DNA from: Serinicoccus chungangensis
GTDB lineage: Bacteria > Actinomycetota > Actinomycetes > Actinomycetales > Dermatophilaceae
Reading direction: 5' to 3'
NCBI RefSeq assembly: GCF_006337125.1
Contig: NZ_CP040887.1
Coordinates: 3,399,443-3,463,442 of the forward strand
Length of the DNA stretch: 64,000 nt
Shown here: piece by piece, positions 19,071-28,084 of the stretch
How positions within the stretch are numbered: position 1 is the first letter of the stretch
Layout of the letters: each line of letters starts with the position of its first letter
Program-made: the position numbers and the translations under genes
Notes under the pieces: model-generated
What the model saw: only the letters and a program-made list of their open reading frames with translations
Database searches by the model: none
What the model was told of the DNA's origin: nothing

Positions 19071-22000
19071 CCCCGCGGCCGACGGACCGCGCGAGCAGCC
19101 GGTGACCGTGCTCCTGGTGGGTCGTGACCCGGACGCCCGCGCCGCCGGGCTGGCCCGCGACCTCGGGGTCCTGCTCCCCTCGGTCACCGTCCTGCAGACC
19201 GGTCCCGGTGAGCCGACCGTCCCCGGCGGGACGGTCCTGCAGGCCGGGCACGGACGACCCCGCTGGCAGCGCGCCCCGCTGCGGGTGGCCGGCCGGCTGC
19301 TGCCGGCCGCCACGGAGGCCTCGCTGGCCGTGCGCCTGGACCCGCGGTTCGCCCCGGCCGTGCGCTCGGCGGGCCTCGTCCTCGTCCTGGGGCCCGGGGC
19401 GGAGACGGTCGGCGCCAGGGCGCGGGAGCTCTCGCCGACCGCCCGTGTCGTGACCGGGCCACGACCGGTGCGGGAGACGGCCGCGCAGCTGGCGCTGGGG
19501 TGGCTCCCCGCCGGGCCCCCGAGACGCCGCGCGAGCCTGCCCCAGGACGAGCTCGACGCCCTGTGCGCGGCCGGGCGCCTGCTCCAGGACGCCCGCCGAC
19601 GCCCGAGGTGCGCGACCGGGCCCGGCAGGTGCCCTGGACGACGCTCGACGAGGAGCAGCGGCAGGTCCTGCTCGGGTCCGTGACGCCGCTGCTCGGTGCG
19701 CACGACGTCGTCCTCCGCGCCTGGTCGGCGCTCGCGCGCGGCGACCGCGACGCCCGGGCCGTCGAGGCCGCCGAGGCCGGGACGGACCTGCTCGCCGCCG
19801 CCGACGGCCTGCTGGACACCGAGCCCGGCACCGCCGCGCGCTGGGCGGCCCTCGCGCTGCGCCTGCTCGCTGCCCGAGGGGGCACGGCGTCCCGCGACCT
19901 GCTGCGCGGCAGCCGGACGGGCAGGGCGCTCACCGACCCCGTCCCCGCCGTGACGGGTGCGGCGGCCGCCGACCCCTCGACCGCGACGGACGAGGCGGGC
20001 CCCCCGGCGGAGAGCCAGCACCACCGGGTGCTCGTGCTGCCGAAGGAGGGCTCCGGCCCGGCCCTGCGGGCGACCCTGCGGGCCTCCCCGGTGGTGGACG
20101 TCACCCTGCTCGGCGGTGGCGACGGCGCCGTCCCCTCCCCGCTGCGCGGCGACGGGGTCCCCGACGCCCTCGTGGAGGCACGGCTGCGGGCCGGCCTCGG
20201 CGTGCCGGGTGCGGCCTACCCCTCGTTCACCGCGGCGGTGCGGGACGGGCAGCCCGACGTCGTCCTCGTCGACGGCGCCGACCAGCGCGCCGTCCTGGCC
20301 TCGCTGGTCTCCCCGGCCGACGCCCGCCTCCTCGTCCTGCTGCGCCCGGAGGACCGGTGCGCCCCGTGGCTGCCGCTGCTCGACACCGGAGCGGTGGAGC
20401 GTCTGCTCGTCGAGGACGACGCGTCCCACGACCGGGTCCGCGACCTCGCACCGGGGGTGGACGTCGAGGTGGTGCCCGGGCTCGGGTCGCTGCGCGGGGA
20501 GGCGCCGGCCGACGACGCCGCCGCGACCCTGCGCGAGGCCGTCCTGGGCGACATCGGGCGGCTCGCGGACCGGACCCGGGCCGGCGAGCACGAGCGCGCG
20601 ATGGCCCTCGTCCACGAGCTGCTCGAGCGCCCGGACGACGCGGTCGGGACGGCGGTGCTGCAGCAGGCCGCCCTCACCGCGACCCGGGCCGGGGAGCCCA
20701 CCGCCCGGCTGGCCGTCCTGCGCCGCTGGGCCGCGACCGACGACCGTCCGCTGGTGGCGAGGCTGGTCCGCGAGCAGGAGGGCCGGCTGCGCGAGTTCGA
20801 CCCCGACTGGTGGCCCGGCGACCTCGCTCCCCGGCCGGTCGACCCGGTCCCCGGCCGGGTGCTGCACGTGCTCAAGGCCTCCCTGCCGCAGCGCACCAGC
20901 GGGTATGCCGTGCGCTCGTTCTACCTCCTGCGCGAGCGGCGACGCGCCGGCGAGGACGTGCTGGCCGCGACCGCCCTCGACTTCCCGGGCGAGCCCGCCC
21001 CACCGGTGCAGGACGTGGGCGGCGTCCCCCACCTGCGCCTCACCCGTACGGACGGGCCGGACCGTGAGGCTCCGGACGAGCACCTCGACGCCTTCGCCCG
21101 ACGCCTGCTCGACGTCGTCACCGAGCACCGGCCCGCCGTCCTGCACGCGCACTCCGGGCACCGCGGCTACGAGCTCGCGCTGGTGGCCCTCGCCGTCGGC
21201 CGCGCCACCGGCATACCGGTCGTCTACGAGGTCCGCGGCCTCTTCGAGGCGGTCTGGACCTCGGACGTCGAGCGGGCGACCCGCAGCGAGCTCTACCGGC
21301 TGCGGCGCGAGCTGGAGACCCGGGTCCTCACCGAGGCCGACGCGGTGGTGACCCTCAGCGAGTCCATGCGTGAGGACATCGTGCGACGCCCCCCGACCCG
21401 GGCCGGCCGGACGCCGGACCCGGCGCGGGTGGTGGTCGTCCCCAACGGGGTGGACGCGGAGACGATCGGACCCCGCGCCCCCCGGGCGGACCTGCGCGAG
21501 CGGCTCGGGCTGGGCGAGGGTCTGGTCGTCGGCTACGTGAGCAACCTGGACCACCCGCGCGAGGGCCAGGAGACGCTGGTCGAGGCGGTGGCCGTGCTGC
21601 GCGGGCGCGGCCTGCCCGTGAGCGCGCTGCTCGTCGGCGGTGGCGAGCGCCAGGAGACCCTGGAGCGGCTGGCCGCCGAGCGGGGCGTCGGCGACCACGT
21701 CGTCCTCACCGGGCAGGTCCCGCACGAGGAGGTGGGTGACTACTACGCCCTCCTTGACGTCTTCGTCGTGCCCCGGATCGACGAGCGGGCGGCGCGGTTG
21801 GTGACCCCGCTCAAGCCCTACGAGGCCATGTCGATGGGGCTGCCGCTCGTCGTCTCGGCGCTCCCCGCCCTGCTGGAGATCGTCGGTGGGGGCGAGCGCG
21901 GCGCGACCTTCCCCCCGGGGGACGCCGAGGCGCTCGCCGACGTGCTCGCCGACCTGCTGCACGACCCCGCCCGCCGCACGGCCATGGCGCTGGCCGCACG

Positions 22001-22142
22001 GGCCTGGGTGCGCGAGCACCGCACCTGGTCCGCGATCGCGGCCCGCTACGACGAGGTCTACGCGATCGCCGCCGCAGGGGCTCGGCCGCCCTCAGCGGGG
22101 CGCGTCGGCGAGCCGGCCCATGGCGTCGACGAAGACGCGTGA
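19060..22142 (+). CDS. GT4-family glycosyltransferase, frameshifted near its 5' end
   Basis: Starts at a GTG (VPPDPAADGPREQPVTVLLVG) inside the end of the previous gene. About 180 codons in, coding character moves to another frame near 19588-19600, and from there it is open to 22142. The C-terminal half is a classic GT4: HAHSGHRGYELALVALAVG, VYEVRGLFEAVW, VVVPNGVDAETIGPR, VGYVSNLDHPREGQETLVEA, and the nucleotide-sugar-binding KPYEAMSMGLPLVVSALPAL. The middle (about residues 220-560 of the joined protein) is a helical region of unknown role. If the shift is real, translation could restart inside the second frame and still give a working GT4. Its end overlaps the convergent gene by 51 bases. 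Confidence 0.78.
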
Positions 22143-23225
22143 GTGCACGGACCAGTCCAGGTCGCGGGCGGCGAGGGCGTGCCCCTGGCGGCCGAGGGCC
22201 GCGGCGGCCGCCGGGTCCTCGACCCAGCCGAGCAGGGTCTGCACGGTCTGCTCCACGTCGTGGAAGGGCACGACGACGCCCGCGGCGCTGCGCTCGACGA
22301 GGTCGACGGCCCGCGGCAGCGGCGTCGTGACGACCGGGACGGCGTGGGCGATGTACTCGACCACCTTGGTGGGCATGCTGGGCCGGAAGTTGGCGACGTC
22401 GTGCAGCAGCGACAGCCCGGCGAGCGCCCCGTCCAGGCGACCCAAGGCCTCCCGCGCCGGCAGGAACCCCGTCCACTCCAGGTGGCCCTGCTCCTGGGCC
22501 GCCTCGAGCTGCGCGGTGACGGCGGCGCCGTGCGCCGGGCCGACGACCTGCAGCACCGCCCGACCGCCGGTGCGGCGGTGCAGCTGCTCGCCCACGGCGA
22601 CGAGCTCGGCGACACCGCGCTCGCGGGCCAGGCTGCCGAGGTAGACGACGCGCAGGCGCCCCCGCTCGTCCGGGGTCCCGGCCGGGGGCGGGTCGGCCGG
22701 CACCGGGGTGGTGTTGGGGACGACGAGGTGCTCCTGGGCGAACCGGTCGGCATACTCCTCGTCGGCCAGGATGAGGACCATGCGCCGCTCGGCGCTGCGC
22801 TCGAGCGCGGAGGCGACCGACGACAGGGGTCCGCGCAGCCGGTCGGGCACCCACGAGCGCAGGGCCACGACGGCCCTCGTGTCCTCGTGCACGTCCCACA
22901 CCGTCACCGGCAGCGAGACGCCCAGGGTGGCCGGGACCAGCTCGGGGTCGTGCAGCAGCACCACGTCGTGGCGCGGGCCCAGCTCGCGGAGCACCCGTCG
23001 GGCGTCCCGCTGGGCGGCGAGCCGGCGGCGTCCGGTGGACCGGGTGACGTCGACCGTCGTGAGCCTCGTCACGTCCGTGGGGCGGTCGACCCCGTGACCG
23101 CTGAACGGCGCGGCGAAGGTCACCTCCCAGCCGGCGGCCAGCAGGCTGGCGACCTGGCGGTGCCGGATGCGCGCGTCGTCCGGGTGGTGGACGACGGTGA
23201 CGACGAGGATCCGGCGTGCCCTCAC
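22092..23225 (-). CDS. GT4-family glycosyltransferase
   Basis: 377 residues with a GT-B fold. The N-terminal half begins RRILVVTVVHHPDDARI, with HDPELVPATLG and VWDVHEDTRAVVALRSW. The C-terminal donor-binding half has LRVVYLGSLARERGVAELV, HLEWTGFLPAREALGRL and PTKVVEYIAHAVPVVTTPLP (the conserved Glu region). The GTG at 23225 overlaps the stop of the ABC ATPase gene (GTGA), so it is the last gene of the operon that also makes the exporter and the WecC-like dehydrogenase. Sugar specificity unknown. Confidence 0.87.
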   Translation of the reverse strand: MRARRILVVTVVHHPDDARIRHRQVASLLAAGWEVTFAAPFSGHGVDRPTDVTRLTTVDVTRSTGRRRLAAQRDARRVLRELGPRHDVVLLHDPELVPATLGVSLPVTVWDVHEDTRAVVALRSWVPDRLRGPLSSVASALERSAERRMVLILADEEYADRFAQEHLVVPNTTPVPADPPPAGTPDERGRLRVVYLGSLARERGVAELVAVGEQLHRRTGGRAVLQVVGPAHGAAVTAQLEAAQEQGHLEWTGFLPAREALGRLDGALAGLSLLHDVANFRPSMPTKVVEYIAHAVPVVTTPLPRAVDLVERSAAGVVVPFHDVEQTVQTLLGWVEDPAAAAALGRQGHALAARDLDWSVHSRVFVDAMGRLADAPR

Positions 23226-24151
23226 CAGTTCCCCTCCGGCTCCCACCTGCGCAGCAGCTCACGGGCCGCCTCCGGGCCCTGCTCGGTCATGACCCGCTCG
23301 ATCTCCTCGTAGCGTTCCTTCCACACCTGGCGGTGCCGGCCGTACTTGCGGCCGTAGAGACCGTTGACGACCGAGGGGCGCCCGTCCCCCAGCAGCCGGC
23401 CGTCGTCCATCCACAGCACCCGCGTGCACAGCTGGTTGATCCGCTTGCGGCTGTGGGCCACGATGAAGACCGTCCCGGCCTGCTCGCGGATCTGCTCGAT
23501 GCGTTCCGTGGCCCGCGCCCGGAAGTGCTCGTCACCCGTGGCCAGCGCCTCGTCCACGATGAGGATGTCGGGGACCACGGCGGTGGAGATCGCGAACCGC
23601 AGCCGGGCCGCCATCCCGCTGGAGTAGCTGCTCATCGGCAGGTCGATGAAGTCGCCGATGTCGGCGAACTCCACGATGTCGTCCATCCGCCGGCGCACCT
23701 GCGCCGGCGTGAGGCCGAGGGCCTGCGCCCCGATCCAGATGTTGTCGCGACCGCTGAGCTTCTTCTGCAGCACCGCGTTGACGCCGAGCAGGGCGGCCCG
23801 GCCCCCCAGCCAGATGGTCCCGCTGCTCGGCGGCACCAGCCCCGCGACCGAGCGCAGCAGCGTCGACTTGCCCGACCCGTTGCGGCCGATGATGCCGATC
23901 GACTCCCCGCGGTAGGCGACGAAGGACACGTCCTTGACCGCGTGCACCTCCTGCACCCCCAGGCCCGCCTGGCCGCCCCGGCTGAGCAGGCGGCGCACGG
24001 CCCCCTCCTCGTCGGTCTCCTCCGGGCGCTTGGGGCTGCCGTAGATGCGGTAGCGGATGTCGACGTGCGACACGATGACCGAGGGGATCCGCTCGCCCCC
24101 CGTGGCGGGCGTCGCGCCCCCGCCCGCGCCGGTGTCCTCAGGCTCGGCCAT
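23222..24151 (-). CDS. ABC exporter ATP-binding protein (TagH/Wzt type)
   Basis: Powers export of a lipid-linked glycopolymer across the membrane together with the adjacent permease. It has 309 residues: Walker A GRNGSGKST near residue 90, signature YSSGMAARLRF, Walker B ILIVDEALATGD, switch His in VFIVAHS. The first 40 residues, with VSHVDIRYRIYG, are typical of polysaccharide/teichoic-acid exporters. The C-terminus (to GNW) is short, so there is no large carbohydrate-binding domain as in Wzt of O8/O9a systems. Overlaps the permease gene by 14 bases. Confidence 0.9.
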   Translation of the reverse strand: MAEPEDTGAGGGATPATGGERIPSVIVSHVDIRYRIYGSPKRPEETDEEGAVRRLLSRGGQAGLGVQEVHAVKDVSFVAYRGESIGIIGRNGSGKSTLLRSVAGLVPPSSGTIWLGGRAALLGVNAVLQKKLSGRDNIWIGAQALGLTPAQVRRRMDDIVEFADIGDFIDLPMSSYSSGMAARLRFAISTAVVPDILIVDEALATGDEHFRARATERIEQIREQAGTVFIVAHSRKRINQLCTRVLWMDDGRLLGDGRPSVVNGLYGRKYGRHRQVWKERYEEIERVMTEQGPEAARELLRRWEPEGNW

Positions 24152-25052
24152 ACGTCCCCTCCCCCCGCCAGAAGACGACGAAGCCGCTGACGAAGAGCAC
24201 GACCGCCCATCCGGCCGCGACGGCCCACGTCTGCCAGCGCAGCTCGAAGCCCTGCAGCAGGGTCTCCCGGACCAGCGTGAGGCTCACCGCCACGGGTTGG
24301 TACTCCAGCAGCAGGCCCACCCACCGGGGCGCGTCGTCGATGGTGGCGAAGCGCACCTGGATGGAGAAGAACACCCCGGAGACGTAGCGCAGCAGCCGGG
24401 TGATGAGGGGCACGATGTTGGCGAGGTCCCGGACGGCGTGCACGGCGCGGGAGATGAGCATGGAGATGCCCAGGCCCATGACCACCACGATGAGCAGCGC
24501 GACCGGGAAGAGCAGCCACTCCCAGGTGACCGGCTCCTTGGTGATGAGCGCGATGAGGACGAGCACGAGGAAGGCCGGGATGTTGTTGACGAACTCGGAG
24601 ATGACCTTGACCACGGGCAGCAGCACCCGGGGGAAGGCGAGCGAGCGCATCATCCCGACGTTGCCCAGGAGCGAGCGGGCCCCGGAGGTCAGCGTCGCCG
24701 AGATGAAGGAGAAGGTGAACAGGCCGACGGTGAGGAAGGCGACGTAGTTGTCGACGTCGCGGTCCAGGCCGAGCAGGACGCCGAAGATGAGGTAGTAGGC
24801 CACCCCGAGCAGGATCGGGTTGATGACCGACCAGAGGATGCCGAGGTAGTTGTCGCGGTGCTGGCTGACGACCTCGCCCTTGGCGAGCGACCACATGAGG
24901 TGCCGGTAGCGCCAGATCTCCCGGACGTAGGTCCCGAGCGAGGGGCGCACGGCGACCTGGGTCATGCCGTGGCGGCGCGCCAGCTCCGCGGCCTCGGCCT
25001 GCGGCAGGGCCGCGGGCTGGTGGTGCGGCTCGGGCCCGAGGTCGGAGCTCAC
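24138..25052 (-). CDS. ABC exporter permease (TagG/Wzm type)
   Basis: Membrane half of the glycopolymer exporter, 304 residues with six hydrophobic helices of the ABC-2 family. The cytoplasmic amphipathic entry segment YVREIWRYRHLMWSLAKGEV is followed by YLGILWSVINPILLGVAYYL, LGNVGMMRSLAFPRVLLPVV and LIALITKEPVTWEWLLFPVA. The GTG at 25052 overlaps the stop of the dehydrogenase gene (GTGA), which is why it was chosen. Its partner ATPase follows directly. Confidence 0.9.
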   Translation of the reverse strand: MSSDLGPEPHHQPAALPQAEAAELARRHGMTQVAVRPSLGTYVREIWRYRHLMWSLAKGEVVSQHRDNYLGILWSVINPILLGVAYYLIFGVLLGLDRDVDNYVAFLTVGLFTFSFISATLTSGARSLLGNVGMMRSLAFPRVLLPVVKVISEFVNNIPAFLVLVLIALITKEPVTWEWLLFPVALLIVVVMGLGISMLISRAVHAVRDLANIVPLITRLLRYVSGVFFSIQVRFATIDDAPRWVGLLLEYQPVAVSLTLVRETLLQGFELRWQTWAVAAGWAVVLFVSGFVVFWRGEGTYGRA

Positions 25053-26308
25053 AGCCGGACGACCTTCTCCCCTCCGGTGGCGGCCCCGCGGGTGTCGAAG
25101 AAGGCCCGGGAGGCGTCGGCCAGCGCGTCCACGTCGTAACCCCGGTGGTTCTGCACCAGGATCGTCAGGTCGGCCCCACCCGCGGCCGCGGCGGCGTCCT
25201 CGACCCGCTCCGCCTCGGGCACCGCGTGCCACTCCCGCACGTGCGGGTCGTGGAAGAGCACCCGCGCGCCCTTGGCGGCCAGCTGGCGCGCCAGCGGGAC
25301 CGCGGGGCTCTCCCGCTGGTCGGCGATGTCGGGCTTGTAGGTCACGCCGAGCAGCAGCACGGTCGAGCCGTTGAGCGCCCTGCCCTCGGTGTTGAGGATG
25401 TCCTGGGCGCGGGAGACGACGTAGGCCGGCATCCCGGCGTTGATCTCCTGCGCCAGCTCCACGAACCGGAACGGGTAGCCCAGCCGGGCCCGCACGTTGT
25501 GCGACAGGTAGTTCGGGTCGATCGGGATGCAGTGCCCGCCCACCCCGGGGCCGGGGTAGAACGCCTGGAACCCGAACGGCTTGGAGCTCGCCGCGTCGAT
25601 GACGTCCCACAGGTCGATGCCCAGCTGGTGGCAGAACCGGGTCATCTCGTTGACCAGGGCGATGTTGATGTGCCGGTAGGTGTTCTCCAGCAGCTTGGCG
25701 GTCTCCGCCTCCCGGGTGCCCTTGGTCCGCACCACGGTGTCCACGAAGGTGCCGTAGAACGCGGCGGCCGCGTCGCTGCACGCCGGGGTGTGCCCGCCCA
25801 CCACCTTCGGGGTGTTCTTGGCGCCGAAGCTCGTGTTGCCCGGGTCGATGCGCTCCGGGGAGAAGGCCAGGTGGAAGTCCTGACCGGCGACCAGGCCGCC
25901 CGCCTCGAGCGCGGGCCGCACCACCTCGTCGGTCGTGCCCGGGTAGGTCGTCGACTCCAGCACCACGAGCATCCCGGGGCGCAGGTTGCGGGCCACCGCC
26001 GCGACCGCCGACTCCACCGCCCGCAGGTCCGGGCCGCCGTCCGCCGACAGCGGCGTCGGCACGCAGATCACCGCGGTCCGGGCCTCCGCGATGCGCGACT
26101 CGTCCGTCGTGGCCTCGAAGCCCCCCTGCCTCATCTGCGCGATGTCCGCGTCGTCGAGGTCGTCCACGTGCGAGCGGCCCGCGTTGAGGTCGTCCACCAC
26201 GCCCTGGTGGATGTCCAGACCCAGGACCGTCATCCCGGCCCGGGTCGCCTCCTGCGCGAGGGGGAGGCCCACATAGCCCAGCCCGATGATGACAGCGTCG
26301 ACAGCCAC
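25049..26308 (-). CDS. wecC: UDP-N-acetyl-D-mannosaminuronate-type dehydrogenase (WecC-like)
   Basis: Nucleotide-sugar dehydrogenase of 419 residues, probably oxidising UDP-ManNAc (made by the WecB-like epimerase at 28081) to UDP-ManNAcA. NAD-binding IGLGYVGLPLA at residue 8; LESTTYPGTTDEVV; FSPERIDPGNTSF; catalytic cysteine in GPGVGGHCIPIDPNYLSH; C-terminal LLLGVTYKPDIADQRESPA. These motifs are of the WecC/WbpA group rather than the UDP-glucose dehydrogenase group, but UDP-GlcNAc or UDP-GalNAc cannot be excluded as substrate. Starts at GTG 26308 behind GAAGGAGACTGG. First gene of the dehydrogenase-permease-ATPase-GT4 operon. Confidence 0.85.
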   Translation of the reverse strand: MAVDAVIIGLGYVGLPLAQEATRAGMTVLGLDIHQGVVDDLNAGRSHVDDLDDADIAQMRQGGFEATTDESRIAEARTAVICVPTPLSADGGPDLRAVESAVAAVARNLRPGMLVVLESTTYPGTTDEVVRPALEAGGLVAGQDFHLAFSPERIDPGNTSFGAKNTPKVVGGHTPACSDAAAAFYGTFVDTVVRTKGTREAETAKLLENTYRHINIALVNEMTRFCHQLGIDLWDVIDAASSKPFGFQAFYPGPGVGGHCIPIDPNYLSHNVRARLGYPFRFVELAQEINAGMPAYVVSRAQDILNTEGRALNGSTVLLLGVTYKPDIADQRESPAVPLARQLAAKGARVLFHDPHVREWHAVPEAERVEDAAAAAGGADLTILVQNHRGYDVDALADASRAFFDTRGAATGGEKVVRL

Positions 26309-26367
26309 GGTGGCCAGTCTCCTTCACGACGAGAGGGTGGTCGGGGGCGCCCGCCGGGCGCGTCCCG

Positions 26368-26397
26368 AGCATAACGCCCTGTGCCATGATCGCCGGT
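26368..26397. promoter_or_regulatory. Divergent promoter region between wecC and the GT28-like gene
   Basis: Minus strand: TATGCT at 26373-26368, a TAnnnT -10 about 60 bases before wecC. Plus strand: CATGAT at 26385-26390, seven bases ahead of the ATG at 26398, which would give a leaderless transcript. The two -10 elements lie 11 bases apart. Confidence 0.4.
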
Positions 26398-27462
26398 ATG
26401 TCGTCGGTGCTCCTGCTGTCCAGCAACGGCGCGGGGATGGGCCACCTGACGCGGCTGCTGGCCTACGCGCGCCGGATGCCGCCGGGGGTCCGCCGACACG
26501 TCGTCTCGTTGTCGCAGGCGGTGCCGGTCGTCGAGGCGGAGGGCCTCCCCTGGGAGTACCTCGCCTCGCAGGGAGCCTCCGGGTTGCGCCCGGCGGCGTG
26601 GCGGCGCCTCTTCGCCGAGCAGGTCGGCGAGATCCTGCACCGGGTCGACCCCGACGTGCTCGTCTTCGACGGCACCCACCCCTACTCCGGGCTCGACGAG
26701 GCCCTGGCCTCCCACCCCCGGACCCGCGCCGTCTGGTCGCGGCGGGGCATGTGGCGGGCGGGCCGCAACACCGACCAGCTGGACAAGGCGGCGTGGTTCG
26801 ACGCGGTCCTCGAGCCGGGCGACCTGTCGGCCGCCGCGGACCGGGGGGCGACCGCCACGGTGCCCGACGAGGCGGTCCTGCGGGTCCCGCCGGTCACCCT
26901 CGTCGACGCCGGGCAGGCGCACGACCGCGCCGCGGCACGCGCGGCCCTGGGTCTGCCGGCGGAGGGCACCCTCGCCCTGGTCTCCCTCGGCGCCGGCAAC
27001 ATCAACGACACCGACGACGAGGTCGGCGCCGCGGCGGCGGCCCTGACCGCTCGCGGCGTCGGCGTCTGCGTCACCGCCCCCGCGATCGCCGAGCGGGCGT
27101 ATGCCGGTGACGTCCACCTCGTGCGGCACTTCCCGCTGTCCGAGCACTACCGGGCCTTCGACCTCGTCGTCGCCGCGGCCGGCTACAACTCCTTCCACGA
27201 GTCCCTGCGCCTCGGGGTGCCGACCCTGCTCGTCCCGAACCGGCAGACGTCGCTGGACGACCAGGAGGCCCGGGCCCGCGAGGCCGCCCGGCGGGGCTGG
27301 GCGCTGAGCGCCCCCACCCTCACCGGCGGCGCGGCCGGGCCCCTCGTCGACGAGCTCCTGGCCCGCGGGGGGGATCTGGCCTCGGCGGCGCTGCAGGCGG
27401 ACCCCGGCAACGGCGCCCAGGCCGCCGCCGACCACATCCTGGCCGTGGGGGGTGCGGCATGA
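26398..27462 (+). CDS. Glycosyltransferase with MurG-like C-terminal domain
   Basis: 354 residues, GT-B fold. The start SSVLLLSSNGAGMGHLTRLL has the Gly-rich loop with His seen in GT28 enzymes. The C-terminal half has LALVSLGAGNINDTDD and the donor-binding AAAGYNSFHESLRLGVPTLL followed by NRQTSLDDQEARA, matching the GxxSxxE...P...D.Q pattern of MurG-type enzymes. The ATG at 26386 is in frame but lies inside the -10-like CATGAT, so 26398 is preferred. Begins a rightward operon with the next genes; its stop overlaps a following ATG (ATGA). Confidence 0.83.
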   Translation: MSSVLLLSSNGAGMGHLTRLLAYARRMPPGVRRHVVSLSQAVPVVEAEGLPWEYLASQGASGLRPAAWRRLFAEQVGEILHRVDPDVLVFDGTHPYSGLDEALASHPRTRAVWSRRGMWRAGRNTDQLDKAAWFDAVLEPGDLSAAADRGATATVPDEAVLRVPPVTLVDAGQAHDRAAARAALGLPAEGTLALVSLGAGNINDTDDEVGAAAAALTARGVGVCVTAPAIAERAYAGDVHLVRHFPLSEHYRAFDLVVAAAGYNSFHESLRLGVPTLLVPNRQTSLDDQEARAREAARRGWALSAPTLTGGAAGPLVDELLARGGDLASAALQADPGNGAQAAADHILAVGGAA

Positions 27463-28084
27463 CCCCGACCCCGGCGCAGCGGCGCCGCCAGCAGACGCTC
27501 GCCCGGTGGACGCGCCGACTGCCGGCTACCGGGTCGCCCTGGAGGAGGTCCTCCCCCGGGTGCGCCGCAGCGCGACCCTGTCCGACCTGGCGTGGCGCGT
27601 CTTCGCCCCGCGCCACGGGGCCGGCCAGGTGGACGTGCCGATGCGGGCCGGGCGGGCGGTCACCGGCGCCGACGTCTCCCGGCTCCCCGTCATCGGGGTC
27701 CTCGCGACCGGGCTCGACGAGGCCGCCGCGCACCGCCTCCTCGACCAGGTCTGCGCCCTGCAGGCCGAGCTGCTCTCCTTCCGCCCGCTCTTCGTGCTCG
27801 ACGTGCCGCTCTTCGCCGCCGCCCGCCGCCACGACGTCCCGGTGGAGCTGGTGGTGCCGCAGGAGGTCTTCGCCCGGGGGGCCCACGGTGACCCGGACGG
27901 GTGGGAGGTCCACGTGGCCCGGCGCGTCGCCGGCATCGTGGACCACTACCAGGTGTGGCACCTCGCCCGGGCCGGTGAGCACGGGCTCGACCCGGCGGAC
28001 GAGCGCCTGCTGCGCGTGCTGGGCGAGCGGCTCCCGGGCGAGCTGCAGGTGCGCGCGGCGGACGAGGGGCAGGGCCCAGGGTGA
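27452..28084 (+). CDS. Hypothetical protein of the polymer operon (start uncertain)
   Basis: About 190-210 residues; I do not recognise a family. Segments such as RLPVIGVLATGLDEAAAHRL and RPLFVLDVPLFAAARRHDVP suggest an alpha/beta Rossmann-like fold. As written it reads openly from GTG 27452 to 28084. However, an ATG at 27459 overlapping the previous stop (ATGA) begins a far more natural N-terminus (MTPTPAQRRRQQTLARWTRR) in another frame, with the shift near 27515-27530. A one-base indel is therefore suspected. Its stop overlaps the GTG of the epimerase gene. No catalytic motif can be named; a role in making the same polymer is suggested only by position. Confidence 0.6.
   Translation: MRHDPDPGAAAPPADARPVDAPTAGYRVALEEVLPRVRRSATLSDLAWRVFAPRHGAGQVDVPMRAGRAVTGADVSRLPVIGVLATGLDEAAAHRLLDQVCALQAELLSFRPLFVLDVPLFAAARRHDVPVELVVPQEVFARGAHGDPDGWEVHVARRVAGIVDHYQVWHLARAGEHGLDPADERLLRVLGERLPGELQVRAADEGQGPG

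Noticed and set aside
16218..22019. Open frame of 1933 codons on the minus strand
   Set aside because: Nearly all of it is antisense to the two rightward glycosyltransferase genes and has low-complexity Arg/Gly/Pro composition. Only its last stretch coincides with the real start of the leftward glycosyltransferase.
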